Made by a program: the position numbers and the translations under genes. The notes beneath the pieces are model-generated. The model had not been told where the DNA came from. It was given only the letters and a program-made list of their open reading frames with translations, and ran no database searches. From Cricetomys ansorgei (lineage: Eukaryota; Chordata; Mammalia; Rodentia; Nesomyidae): a stretch of 64,000 nt of DNA. The DNA is taken from positions 2,544,501-2,608,500 of the forward strand of contig JAMJFZ010001657.1 of the NCBI GenBank assembly GCA_026225945.1. The letters run 5' to 3'. Below are positions 32,875 to 45,792 of the stretch, one piece after another. Every line of letters starts with the position of its first letter. Within the stretch, counting starts at the first letter, position 1.

Positions 32875-35314
32875 TTTGGGTTTTTTTTTTTTTTTTTTTG
32901 GCTAGCCCAATCATGCCTCAAACTTACTGTCTTCCTGCTTCTGCCTCCTGAGTACTGAGACTACAATCCTGCACCACCATACCCAGTTAGACCCAGTGAT
33001 TTTTTTTTTATATATATTTTTAAAAATCTGAACAAAGCAACTCCCATGGGAGTCTACGTGTCTTATCTAAAATAAGGAAATTGAACAAAAGCTCTTTAGG
33101 ATATTTATGATTTATTTATTTTTATTTATGTATTTATGTGTATGTGGATATGTGCACATGAGTGCAGTGCCTACAGAGTCCAGAAGAGGGCATCAGATCT
33201 CCTGGAGTTGGAGTTACAGGTTGCTATCATCTACCAAGTGATCTTAACCCCTGAGCCGTCTCTCCAACCCCTCTTTAGGATTTCCTTCAGCTCTGACCAT
33301 TGTGGCTTCAGAAACCTTTTCACTGTTTGACCAACAGCATCATAGGAAATCTGCCATGAAACCTGTTTTTGCTGGTTCTGGGGAGCATGTAAGAGAAAGG
33401 GGTTCTCATCTATATGGGGAGGTAAAACGAACAAAAACTACTAGAGACAAAAGGAGACACTCTCACTGGGCTTTGTGGCACACGCCTTTAATTCTAGAAC
33501 ATGGGAAGCAGAGGCAAGCAAATCTCTGTGAATGTGAGGCCAGCCTGGCTTACATAGTGAGTTCCAGGTTAGCCAAGGCTATATAAAGAGACCCTGTCTC
33601 AAAAAATAAAAAGCAAACAACATGCTACCCTGTGTAGCATGAGGAGAGCTGAAAGGGAAGGGGCCCTGGGCGTCAGAACTGCACCAGCACTGGTGGCTCA
33701 GCTTGGGAGGAGGTTTGGTGAAGGAGAAAGAGCTCCAGTGATATTTGAATCCGGATTTAGTTTTGTCTCTTCTGTGTTTTCTACGTTCTCTTCTATTTGC
33801 AAGTGTAAACCTGAATTTATCCATTGCCATGATTATTGGACCATAGCAAGCATCACAGTGGCAGTGAGTGGGGTGGAAGGAGGCAAGAGTCTTTTATTAA
33901 ATTCTTCTCTAATATGCAAAAAGTATCATCCACATGTGGTGTGTGAGATTCCTTGGACAGGAGGACGAAGGCTTCTCGTGGCACTTGCTGAAGCTGCTAT
34001 TTGAACCCCCATTTCAATATGCCCTTGGCAACCAGAGTGTGAGCCTGAGAAAGAAAGGAAAGGATGACCTGCTGGCAGCATGGAGCCAGCTTCTCATCCT
34101 CCACAACCAGGAAGGAGCAAGGTCTGCATTGGCTCTCCCAGCTGGAACGTTCCCGCAGCACGGCTCCCGAGCTTCAGCATCGATCCCCATTTGAAAGTTG
34201 ACAGAAGGTGTCTGTGTTGGTGCGGGAGAGACAGTCACATATGTTCATTATTCTCCCTTCCTCTCTTCATAGCCCCTCCTCTGCCATATATATACCCACG
34301 TTGGTCTTCTCTTGATTTGCCCCAATCCACATATGCTCTGAGGCTCATAAGAATATCAACATATACATTCACCCGCACTGTATTGCAACACCCATAAGGC
34401 CATCAATTCTTACAGTCACAGCCATTGGATTCCACTAGCTCAGGAACTCGTGATATGCTATACCACCACTCTACTTGGCTGTGTCAAATGACGAAGACAT
34501 AGTTTCTTCCAAAACAGCATATAAGAACAAACCTATGCGGACACAGCATTGCAAGACCAGAGGCACACATACAGAAATTACTAATTTTATACCTAGCAAG
34601 TCCATACATATCCATGGATATGGGTGTATGCTGAGGACAAAAGCAGGGCTGGGGGGATTGCTCAGCCAGTAAAGTGCTTGCCTGGCAAGCACGAGGACCT
34701 GAGTTCGAGTACCTACTACCTGAGTACCTACAAAAAAGCTGGCCACAGTGGCACGCATCTAGATCTCGGTGTCTAGGAGGCAGAGACAAGGGGATACCGA
34801 GGGCTTGCTGACCAGACAGCTTAGCCGAATTGATGAGCTCCAGGTTCAGAGAGAGGCCCTGTCTCAAAAAATAAGTTGGAGAGAGATTAGAGAAGACACC
34901 TGATATTGTTGACCTTTGACCTCTATGCACACATGCATGTACACACACACACACACACACACACAGAAAAAGCAGAACTGCTCATTCATGTAGTTTATAA
35001 GTTCTTATGTGAATAATATTGAAAATTTCTAGGAGCTTCATTTTCTTATTTGTCTGTGCTAATTTGTGACCTTCCAAATTCGAAACTTGAATGCTCTTTA
35101 CAATTCCTTTCTCCTTCATATTTCATTTCTCTTAAGGAACAATTTCTCAGTGAGTCATGGAGGTACAGACTTGTAACAGAGGCAGGAAGAGCAAGCTTTT
35201 TGAGCCAACTGGGGCTATATAGTGAGTTCTAGGCCAACCTGGGCTACAGAGTGAGACCCTGGCTAAGGGGGGGGGCAAATTCTTTTGGCAGGAAGGAGGA
35301 TAGGAAGAAAGAAA

Positions 35315-35367
<53 letters not shown>

Positions 35368-35397
35368 AAAGAAAGGAAGGAAGAAGGAAGGAAGGAA

Positions 35398-35438
<41 letters not shown>

Positions 35439-38400
35439 GAGGGAGGATAGATTACTTCCTTTATATGAATTATTCCATATACAGAAACTAAAGAGAGAGA
35501 GAGAGGACTCATCTAGATTAAAAGTAAATTAAGTGGGCTGGTAGTGTAGCTCAGTGGTAGAGTGCACAGAGCCCTGGATTTGATCCCCGAACTGCACAAA
35601 CCAGACACGATTTACAGTCTGTAATCTGATCACTCTGGAAGTAGATACAGGAAGATCAGAAGTTCAAGGTCATCCTTGGCATCCGTAGAGTTCAAGGCCA
35701 CTTAATAAAGTGCCCTCCCGGACATACTCAGTTGAGGTGGTGAATGCTTGACTCACTGTTCCTTTAATGATGCTGTTGATAAGGGGTGCCTTGAACCATA
35801 GTGCATGAAGTGACCCTGTTTTCTTTTACTTGATTTAGGTGTTTGAAGAACGAAGAGCTCTGCTTGGAAAATGGGTAATGCATTTAAAATATACAGGATG
35901 GGGGTGGGAGGGAGGCATCCGAGTCACAGAGTGCTTGCTTGCCTAGCATGCTCAAGACCTTGAGTTCAGTCCTCAGGACCACAGGATGGATGGATGGATG
36001 AGTGGATGGGTGGATGGGTGGATGGATAGATAGGCAGTAAAAATAAAACATACCTGTTTCTGTATCTGTTTTAGTCTATTCAAGCTACTATAAAACAAAT
36101 CACAGGCCAAGTGGCTATTTATTTTTCTTAGTTCTGGGGTTTAGAAAGCTTCAAGATCTAGGTGCTGGTGAGTGTCTGGTGGGAGCCCTCTTGCTGTGTC
36201 CTGAAATGGCAAAAAGGGGGGAAAGGATTTTCTGCGATTTATTTTGGCCCTGTTTAGGACTCCACCTCCCAAAGGTCCCACCTACTTCCCTGTCACTCCC
36301 CAGGTTAGGGTTTCAATTTTGTTTGGATTTATTTTATTCTCTGTGTAGAGTGTTTTGCCTGTATGTTGTATGTTTACCATGTGTGTGCCTGATGCCCGTG
36401 GAGGCCAGAAAAGGGCATCGGATCCTCCGAAACTAGAGCTATACATGGTTGTGAGCCACTGTACGGCTGCTGGGAACCAAACCTGGGTCCAACCGAACCA
36501 TTTCCCTAGTCTTCACTGTTGTTTGAGTCAGAGTCTCACCCTGTAGCCCCTGACTTGCCTGGAACTCACTAAGTAGCCCAGACTGGCCGCACACTTACAT
36601 ACTTTAAGGGATCCTCTTGTCTGAGCTTTCAAAGTCTGGGATTATGGGACTTGGGAATTCTGCTAACTAAGGTTAAGATTTCAATACGTGAATGCTTCAG
36701 GACTTGAACATTCAACCTGTAGCATTATCTTGATGCCCTAGGAATGGGAATGTGTACCTAAGGCAGTTCTGGCTCCTTCCCGAGAAGCATGACTGATGAT
36801 TTCCATTTCCATTTTACCTGGAAAACAGAACTCATCCATTATTTTAACAGACATAACTTAACCAAAAGGGTTGGTGAATAAATATTGAAAAAAAGACTCA
36901 GGAAGAGATTGGTGAGGGTCCATCGGGACAGAACTGGGCTAATGCCAGTCTTACCTGCCCTTGAGAAGGAAGAGCTCCAGCCCAGCAGGGGACCCACCCT
37001 TCTGAGGAATAAAATCAGCAGGAATCAAAGGAAAGAGTCAAAGTAATCTTGATGGGAACGGCAGGCAAACAGAGAGGAGTGTATCTTTCTTCCTCAGTAT
37101 CCCTCTAGTGCCTCCCTCTTTGCAGACAGCATTTAGCAGAGAGCTAGTTGTCAAAGAAGAAATAAGGCTATAGAGTGCAGCCTCCTGGACTCACAGAGTA
37201 TACTGGTGTGGGTTTGGATCTGAGAGATGATGGCCCAGTAACCAATGCAGTTCATCCATTGGGCCCTCAGCATCCAGGTACCAGGTATACCCTTCTTTAC
37301 TTGAATTTCCACATGAGAACACTAACGACTTTATGCTTTCACCTAACAAGATACAGCTACCCTTCATCATCAACGAGGACTTTCTCATCTGTTCCTCTAA
37401 TGAGGAGACAGAGTCCCAAAGGTCATTATCCATTACTGAATAATGTCAAATTATGTGTTTCTGGGCAACAAATCACTGGTTGAATTACTCTACAGTCTCA
37501 ACTAAATATTTTCTGTTACTCAAGAGAATTGAGAACATATGGTCATACAAAAACTTGCACGTTAATGTTCATAGCAACAGTATTCACAACAGTCAAAAGC
37601 ACAAATAGTCCAAATATCTATCCACGGGTAAATGAATAAACAAAATGTGCTGTGTTCACATGAGGAAAAATACCATTCAGTCGTAAAAGGAAAGTAATTC
37701 TGATGCATGCTACAGCATGGACAAACTGTGAAGGCATTGTGCGCTGAGGGAATAAGCCAGTCACAAAGACAGACACTGTACAACTCCACATATAAGAGGT
37801 GCTTAGAATGGGAAAATCTATAAAGATAGAAAATAGAATAGAGGCTACCAGGAGTTGTGGAGCTAGTGTTTCATGGGTGTAGACTCTTAGTTTGAGAGAG
37901 TTCTGGAGACAGGTGGTAGTGGTGGTTGCTCTATAATGTGAGTTTATTTAATGCCACTGTACACTTAAAATGGTTAATATGATGAACTTTATATTTATTT
38001 TACCAAAGTTAAAAAAAAAAAAGTAAAAGTAAAGCTGGGTGTGCTAATAAAAGCCCGTAATCCCAGCACTCAGGAAGCAGAGGCAGGAGAAGCAGCTCAA
38101 GGTCAGTCTCAGGGTACATACCAAGTTCATGGCCAGCCTGGGCTCCTGAGACCCTGTTTCCATAAACCAATCCTCCCCTTCCTTCCACTCCCCCCCCCAA
38201 AAAAAAAGACAGTTTGAAAATAGGATGAAATGCTTATGTATTCCTTTTTTTCAAATCATTTTATCTTTAATAATCTGATTAAGAATATGAAAAATAAAGG
38301 ATGAAGTCATTCCCTTTGTGGTGGATGCCGCCAGGGTCCTCCCCACAATCCAAGGCGAGGATGAGATTGGGCTCCAAGCACACGCACAGTAAGATGGCTT

Positions 38401-38516
38401 CATGGCTCCCAGACTGACATATTTGGTTACTGAGTCTCTGAAAGGTAGCAGATGACAAGTGAAAAATTAAATTTAAGCGACTCTCAGGGAACAGAATTTC
38501 TTTCTTTTTTTTTTAA

Positions 38517-38558
<42 letters not shown>

Positions 38559-41500
38559 TGTAAAAGAGCACATGTGCCTCAATACTCATATGGAGGTCAG
38601 AGGACAACTTTGTGGAGTCTGGACTCTCTTTCTACCTTTATGTAGGTTCCTGAGATCAAACTCAGGTCACCAGATTTGCACCCCGTGACCCTTTAACTTC
38701 TGAGACATCTTACTGGCCCTCCACCTTACTTTCTAAGGCAGGGTCTCTTACTGAGTCTGTAATTCATGGATTTTGGTTAGACTGGCTGGCCAATGAGCCC
38801 CAGGGTCCCCTTGTCTCAGCCTCTCCAACACTGGGATTACAGGTGCGTGCCAGGGGCTCTGGGGACCCAAATTCAGACATTCTTGTTTGCAAGGCAAGCA
38901 CCACCTTACCAGCTGAGCTATCTTTCAGCCCTTCAAAGTCTTAAATTTTTAAAATATCTTTAATTATGTGTATATGTGAGGGAGCAGGGTATGTACACTT
39001 GAGTGCAGTTACCCGAGGAGTCCAGAAGACGCTGTCAGATCCCTGGAGCTAGAGTTACAGGTAGTTGGGAATTGCCTGACATGGGTACTGGGAATCAAAC
39101 TCAGGTCCTTTGCAAGAAGAATATGCTCTCTTAACCACTCTTCAGATCCATAAATAATTTCAGTTTTGTTTATACATGTACACATGGTTCTGTCTGATAT
39201 TTAGAATAGCAACAAACAAAATAATGAGAAACTGAAGCTGTGTGTGGCAGTGCACTGTGTGTGGTGCACACCTGTAATCCCAGAACTCTAGAGGCTAAGG
39301 CGGGAGGATTCAAGGGCAGTCTAAGATAGACAATGAGACTCCCCCTTTTTTTTTTTTAATCTTTTGTAGGGATAGGGAGATAGCTCAGTGGTTAAAGTAC
39401 TTGCCTCAGAAGTGTGAGGGTGGGAGTTTAGATCTCCAGAACCCAGATACATTTCAGGTGGGTGTGGTACTTGCCTGTAAATCTACTCTTTGAAGACAGA
39501 GCAAGATAATCGATCTGTCTGGACCCTGCCTCGATGCATAAAATGATAGGTGATGATTCCCAACATCAATCTTGGACATATACACACTTCATATAAGTCG
39601 GGGGAAGCCCTCCTAATCACTCCTCCCTGTTCTCGCCATTCATCGTGAAACTGGTGAACCCTGACAGCTCTAGCTATAGAGACTCTAAAAATAGCATGCT
39701 CACAGTTATCAAGAATACCCCGCAGAACAGCGTTCTTCAGGAGAGAACCCTGACACCGTGTGGCAGTAGAAGAAGAGAACTTTAATGGCTCCCCAGCCTC
39801 ACATACTGGTCTTGTACTTTTATGCTGCAAGATTTTACTGGAGAATTGATGCCAGAAATAAGGGAAGTTATTAAATTCCTGCACAGTGAACATCCCATGG
39901 ATTATCTACTTTCTGGTTTAGTTCTAGCACCTTCTAAACTCCAACGGGATTTTTTTCCCCCTGCTGCTCAATATTCTGAGTCATCCCTCCCCACCTGGAA
40001 TTGGTAGGGTTTCAAGGAATGCAAATTCATTTTCTATTAACTTAAACAAACACAATTAGAAGGGAAAATCCCAGAGGCAAAAGACACCTATCTAAGCCAA
40101 ATGTAAATTATCCTGGTCCTTCTTGATCAGGGAAACAAATGAAGAGCCCATGTAATTATCTTTTTAATCTCCAGGGAGAGTGTTTTAATGTTTTCTTTTA
40201 TAGATTTTTATGATCCTAATGTTCTTTTGTATTCATTTTAAGTCACACTGTAATTTGAGTCCATTCTCTAACGTGGGCATTAAGGAGAGCTGGTGAGCTT
40301 ACGTGGCCTCATCCTTGTCAAGACACAAACATGACAGCTTGGTGCTTTTAAAGTTTTTTGCCTATCTCTTTTACATTGACTTAACCATTTACATATTGTT
40401 CTTAAGATCTCCCTGGCATTTTAGAATAATAGCTGTCCTTCATACAATGCGTATGCACCCATACATATGTATGTACGTACGTACATATACGTAATCCTCA
40501 CACAGTATGTAATCCTCGCACTAGCCCTACAGTGTAGATATAATGACCTTCAATGTATAAATGAGGACATTTTGAGAAGTATAAACAGTAGAAAATCGAG
40601 AGCAAGACGCTGAGTATTCATGCATTCCTGTCAAACAATCCAAGCTCAGACGGTGTAAGCAAATTTTATGTGAGGTCTGGGAAACTAATCCAGGAGACAA
40701 GGATTCTAATAGCTCAGACTCTGGAAGGAGGTAGAGAAAGTGAGACCTTTACAGACAATAAGTTCTAAAATCATCACAAGGTAATTTAAATCCTTTAAAG
40801 AGAGACTCCTGAAGTTGGAAAAGAGTATGAGGGCCGGAGGAGCACACCCTGAAGTGGAATTTCTCATGTCTGTATCCCAACAAAAATGAATTCACACACC
40901 TACTGTGAAGGAAAGTTTTAACTGTCCACATGCCATGACTAGACTCATTTGAGAAGGGAGTCTCAGTTGAGGAACTGTTTAGACTAGGTTGGCCCATGGG
41001 TGTGTCTGTGGTGGAATTGTCTTGTAGGCAGCACTATTTTCTGAACAGGAACTTCTGAACTGTATTAGAAGGAGAAAGCTGGCTGAGAGCAATCAAGGAT
41101 CATTCATTTCTCTCTGTTATATGTGCATGCAAGTGTGCACGTACACACACACACACACACACACACATCCTCTTATAATATTTTCCTAGTATCTTTCTGT
41201 TACTGTGATAAAACACCTCAACAAAAAGCAAATCATGGGAGAAAGGATTCACCTTAGTCCACAATTCCAGTTATAGTCTACCACAGCAGTAACTTAAAAC
41301 AGGTAGTCACATCTGCAGTCAAGAACAGAGAGAAATAAGTGCATACATGTACACTTGTACTTAGCCTCCTCTCTTTACTTAGACCCGTGGTTCTCAACAT
41401 GTGGATTGCAACCCCTTTGGGGGTGGAATGACCCTTTCACAGGAGTCACCTAAGACCATCTACATATCAGATATTTATATTACAGTTCATAACACTAGTA

Positions 41501-44500
41501 GTAGCAATGAAATAATTTTATTGTTGTGGGGTCACCACAACTTGAGGAACTGTACTAAAGGGTAGAAGCATTAGGAAGGTTGAGAACCACTGGCTTAGAC
41601 AGTCCAGAATCTCCTACCCTACCTAGGGAATGGTGCCTCCCACAGTAGGCTGAATCATCCCACATCAATTAACATAATCAATACCCCTCCAGGGACATGC
41701 CCAAAGGCCAACCTGATTTAGACAGTCCCTCAATGAGACACGCTTCTCAGGTAGTTCTAGATTGTGTCAAGTTGACAATTAAAACTTACATATACGCTGA
41801 AGGTCTAGTCTGCTTCTGCAGATGCAGTCTGGTCATGTACACAGAGAGGTGAGGAAGGATATGTAGATGGTGGAATGTGGAATTTACTGAGAGGAGACAG
41901 AAACAAATGCATGCTATGCATTAGCAATAACTTACTAAACTCACTTTCCGTGACATGCTCTTCCCCATGATGGATCAAAATAAGCATGAGACTTTTTTTT
42001 TTGTTGTTGTTCTGTTTTCTCAGTTTGACAAATGGACAGACGCTCAAAGGAGAAGAATTCTTACAGGCCTGCTAGAGCGCTGCTCCCTGTCCCAGCAGAA
42101 GTTCTGCTGTCGAAAGCTGCAGGAAAAAATTCCAGCAGAGGCCCTGGATTTTACTACTAAGCTACCAAGGGTGTTATCTGTCTATATCTTTTCCTTCCTG
42201 GATCCCCGGAGCCTTTGCCGTTGTGCACAGGTAAAGGCAGTGGAATGGCACATGGCATTTTGTTGGGACAGCCTTAGGAATCTCTGCAAGTAGAATAACG
42301 TAAAGATGAAAAGAACATACAAGTGCATAAAGCCAAGATTTTACTCTACAAAGTTTGAAGGACCCATGGGCTTATTTTTAATGTCTAACTCTGTAGGCTC
42401 AAAGGTGGTGGTGTGGTGTAAGCCATCATGAGTGTCAGTCAACAAAAACTACTAGCAGCTATACACATATAAGTGGTTCCTCAGCGGGCAGCATTGGCTC
42501 CTAGCACACAGCTACGATAACACCCTAGACTGTGTGGTGCAGGGTGCCTGTGAACACAGCTCAAGCACCCGAGGCAATGAGTATGTGAAATGAGGAGACT
42601 GCTTTGTTTTCCCAGGTGAGCTGGTACTGGAAGAGCTTAGCCGAGTTGGACCAGCTCTGGATGCTCAAGTGCCTGCGCTTTAACTGGTACATCAGTTTCT
42701 CCCCAACGCCCTTTGAGCAGGGGGTCTGGAAAAAACACTACATTCAAATGGTGAGAGATCTTCATGTCACCAAACCCAAGGCAAGTTGGAGATAGAAAGC
42801 GGCACACTTAGAAACGGCAACTGTAGCAAATTCTAGAACCAAGAGTTAATGATCCAGCTTGGATGGAAGAAAGGGAATGGGTCCAAGGACATAGCCCGTG
42901 ATAAACTTCTCCTCTTCTGAAGCTTCCTAGACCTTTTCAGGATATTCATGTTACTGAGAGCTCTCACATGATCCCCTCCAACCACAGCTACCTTTAGAGG
43001 TCAGGACTAGGGGGCTCCTCTCTGTATCTCCCACCCCTGATTTCTGTGCCTCTCCCTCAGACACTGGACAGCTCTGACATGGGAATTCTGCATTAATGTT
43101 CAGTCCTCACAGACGTGCTCAGAGGTTTGTCTCCTAAGTGCTTCTAGATCCTGTCAAATGATAAGGATTAAAGTAAGACAAGGGTTTATTTCTAAACAAG
43201 CTAATAGAAACAAATGTCCATTCTAGATGAGACCTGAATTAGACAAATATGAAATGTCTTTTTAGTCAGCTACTGGGGCTGCAGTGATGGCTAATCTTGG
43301 TTGTCAGCTTGACACATGTGGGATTGGCCAGTTGCCATGTCTTGCTTGTTACTAGATGTAGGAGGGCCCAGTCCACTGTGGGCAGTGCTAACCCTAGGCA
43401 CTCCTGAGCTGTGTAAGAGTTGTATAAGAAAGATAACTGAGCATGAGCCTGGAAACAGCCAGCAAGCAGCATTCCTTCATGGTTTTTGCTTCAAGTTCCT
43501 TCCCCGACATTCCTTGATGGTGGACTGTAACCTGTAAGATGAAATTAACCCTTTCCTCCCCGAGTTGCTTTTGGCCTTGGAGCTTATCACAGCAGCAAAC
43601 TGATACAGCCATAATCATTTATTAAGTGAGTAAATATTTATCAAACACTGTTACATGCTAGGTGCTAAGAGTACAAAGATCCTAACCAGGTTTCCCCAGA
43701 ACTCAGTCTAGTAGCCATGACATACCCAAATAAACACTGTAATCGAACCACTTAATACTAAGGATAATCTTGGAGTAGAAATGTATACAACAAAAAGAGA
43801 GGCTCAAACAATGAATAACTACATTGTTATGCTTGGAGAACTAGGGGGATTGCGTCTCCCTCCTTTTCTCATTTCTGTTTTCTCTCCTCCCTCCCTCTCT
43901 CCCTCCCTCCCTCCCTTCCTCCCTTCCTCCCTCTCTCCCTCCCGTCTTTATTTTTGGTGGTGGCACTGGATATGGAATATTAGACCTTAGCAGAGACTCT
44001 TCCAGAGAGCTACACCCCAGCCCCGACTGGGGAAATTCTTGATTTTTCACTCGCAACTGAAGCAAGCCAGTTTACCAAGCAAAGCTTCCCTAATCTTTTA
44101 ATGAACAAACGCTGAGCTCTTAATGGCTTCCCAACATACCAGTACCACTTCCCTTAGGCTAAACCCATATCAAAAATATTTTATGAACTGAGCACACAGA
44201 AGACAGACTTCTAATTTTGGAAATCAAGCAGAATTACTCTTAGGGAGTGGCTTGGCTTTGGATAACTGACATACAGTCTATCCCGGAGCAACTTGAACTT
44301 GTCCTTCTGTTAGGTCATTAAGGGTTAGGGCACTTTGCGTGTGTGTGTGGGGGGTTGCACTCTTTTTATGAATATACTGAGTGTGACAAGCCAGATAATG
44401 GATAGAAGAGTTACAGGGTAGGATGGAAAGTTTTGGCATATGGACTTGAAGTACAACAGACTTGGATGTGAATTCTGGATTTAAATTCAAGTTCTACTTA

Positions 44501-45761
44501 TGTCCTCATGGGTCAATAAAGTAGTTTCTTCTAGCTTCAGTTTCTGCCTCTATAAAATAGGAGCGATGATGAGCTCTCTTTAAATTACTGTGAGAGTTGG
44601 GAGAGGAGCTCACACCTTTCATCGCAGCATTTCTGAGCCTGGGGAAGGACGACTGCAGTGAGTTCAAAGCCACTTCTACTGTGACTAGCCTGGGTCTCAA
44701 ACTGAGACACTATCTTTGAAACACAAATAAGACTGGTGATATAGCTCCGCTGGTAGTGTCATGAACTCCTAAATTCAATCCCCAGAACTATATAAACCTG
44801 GAGGTAGAGGCAGGAGGATCACGAGTTTGAGGCCATATTGGGCTATACAGGGAGTCTGAGGCCAACTCGAATACACAAGACCCAGTATAAATAAATAATA
44901 AATAAGTGACTATGAAGATGGAATAAGAAAATGCAAAGGAACCGCTATGCACATTCAAGTACTCCTGGGACAGTGGCGCCATAGTCCTCATCACCATTAT
45001 CACCGTTGTTGCCACAGTGGGGATGAGGATGAGGATGATGAGGAGGTGGTTAAGATGCTTGTGTTTTTTGTCCGTTGGTGTTGTTTTTCTGGTGCTCTGA
45101 GAGTAGAAATAATACATTTTCTTCCTCTAGACACCACCAAAAGATGGATTCATTATTGCCGACGTTCAGCCAATTCCCGGCAGTTCTCCGGAGGAAAAGC
45201 AGTCCCCGACATTAGCTTTTCGGTCCTTCTCCTCTTTAAGAAAGAAGAATAACCCAGGGGAGAAAGAGCTTCCACCATGGCGATCGTCAGATAAGCATCC
45301 CACTGATATCATCCGATTTAATTATCTAGACAACTGTGACCCTGAGCACTTCTGGCAAGGGTGAGGAGCTCCATGCCCCTCTCAGCCTATTTGTTTATTC
45401 AAAATGATTTATTGACAATTGAATAGATGGGGGGGGGTCCTAGAACTCACTGTGAACTACGTAACGGGTTTGTCCTTCTCGTCTCATTCGTCTACTCCTT
45501 AGAGCTGAAATGACTTAGCTATGCAACCCCCATAATATTCTAAATATTGTGGTTACTGTGTGCACATCCCATGGCACATGTTGTGGAGGTCAGAGGACAG
45601 CTTTTAGGAGTTGAGTCTCTCCTTTCACCCTGAGTTCAGGGTATCAAAAACTCAGATCATCAGGAGTGTATAACAAGGACTGTTTACATATGTATATATA
45701 AATATATATATATAATTTGTTGTTTTTTATTTTTATTTAATTATTTATTTGTATGTATGTG

Positions 45762-45792
<31 letters not shown>

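Larger units (their letters stand above)
26289..35838 (+). other. Fbxo16: Fbxo16 intron 2
   Basis: A large intron packed with SINEs. 26560-28195, 28605-28970, 29945-30415, 31640-31940 and 33615-34645 show no recognised repeat. 31040-31620 is a candidate conserved element, listed separately. Open frames near 33.6-34.2 kb have no recognisable domain. Confidence 0.75.
35875..42023 (+). other. Fbxo16: Fbxo16 intron 3
   Basis: It contains ID, B3, B1 and B4 copies, an old L1M 3' end at 37530-38025, a possible LTR fragment near 39.5-40.0 kb and a LINE-like repeat split by a hAT element at 41.2-41.8 kb. 36650-37500, 38215-38500, 40000-40490 and 40600-41140 show no recognised feature. Confidence 0.75.
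42781..45130 (+). other. Fbxo16: Fbxo16 intron 5, GC-AG class
   Basis: It begins GCAAGTTG and ends CTTCCTCTAG. It contains a LINE-like rodent repeat at 43277-43612, an L2 remnant, a CCCT tract, ID/B1 copies and a MIR. 42800-43270, 44035-44450 and 44900-45120 show no recognised repeat. Confidence 0.85.

Noticed and set aside
33639..34238. Open frames of 74-121 codons in Fbxo16 intron 2
   Set aside because: No similarity recognised, no splice or start context, and frames on both strands. Treated as chance.
34484..34960. 158-codon minus-strand frame
   Set aside because: It is the reverse of a B4A SINE plus CA repeat.
36980..36996. CCAGCAGGGGACC as a CTCF site
   Set aside because: It departs from the consensus in the invariant GGC part; too weak.
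39483..39893. 136-codon minus-strand frame
   Set aside because: No recognisable domain. It overlaps a B4 end and a possible LTR fragment, so it is kept only as a low-confidence mobile element.
42231..42299. In-frame extension of Fbxo16 coding exon 3 past GTAAAGG
   Set aside because: Orthologues continue into the F-box half encoded at 42616; the extension is intronic.
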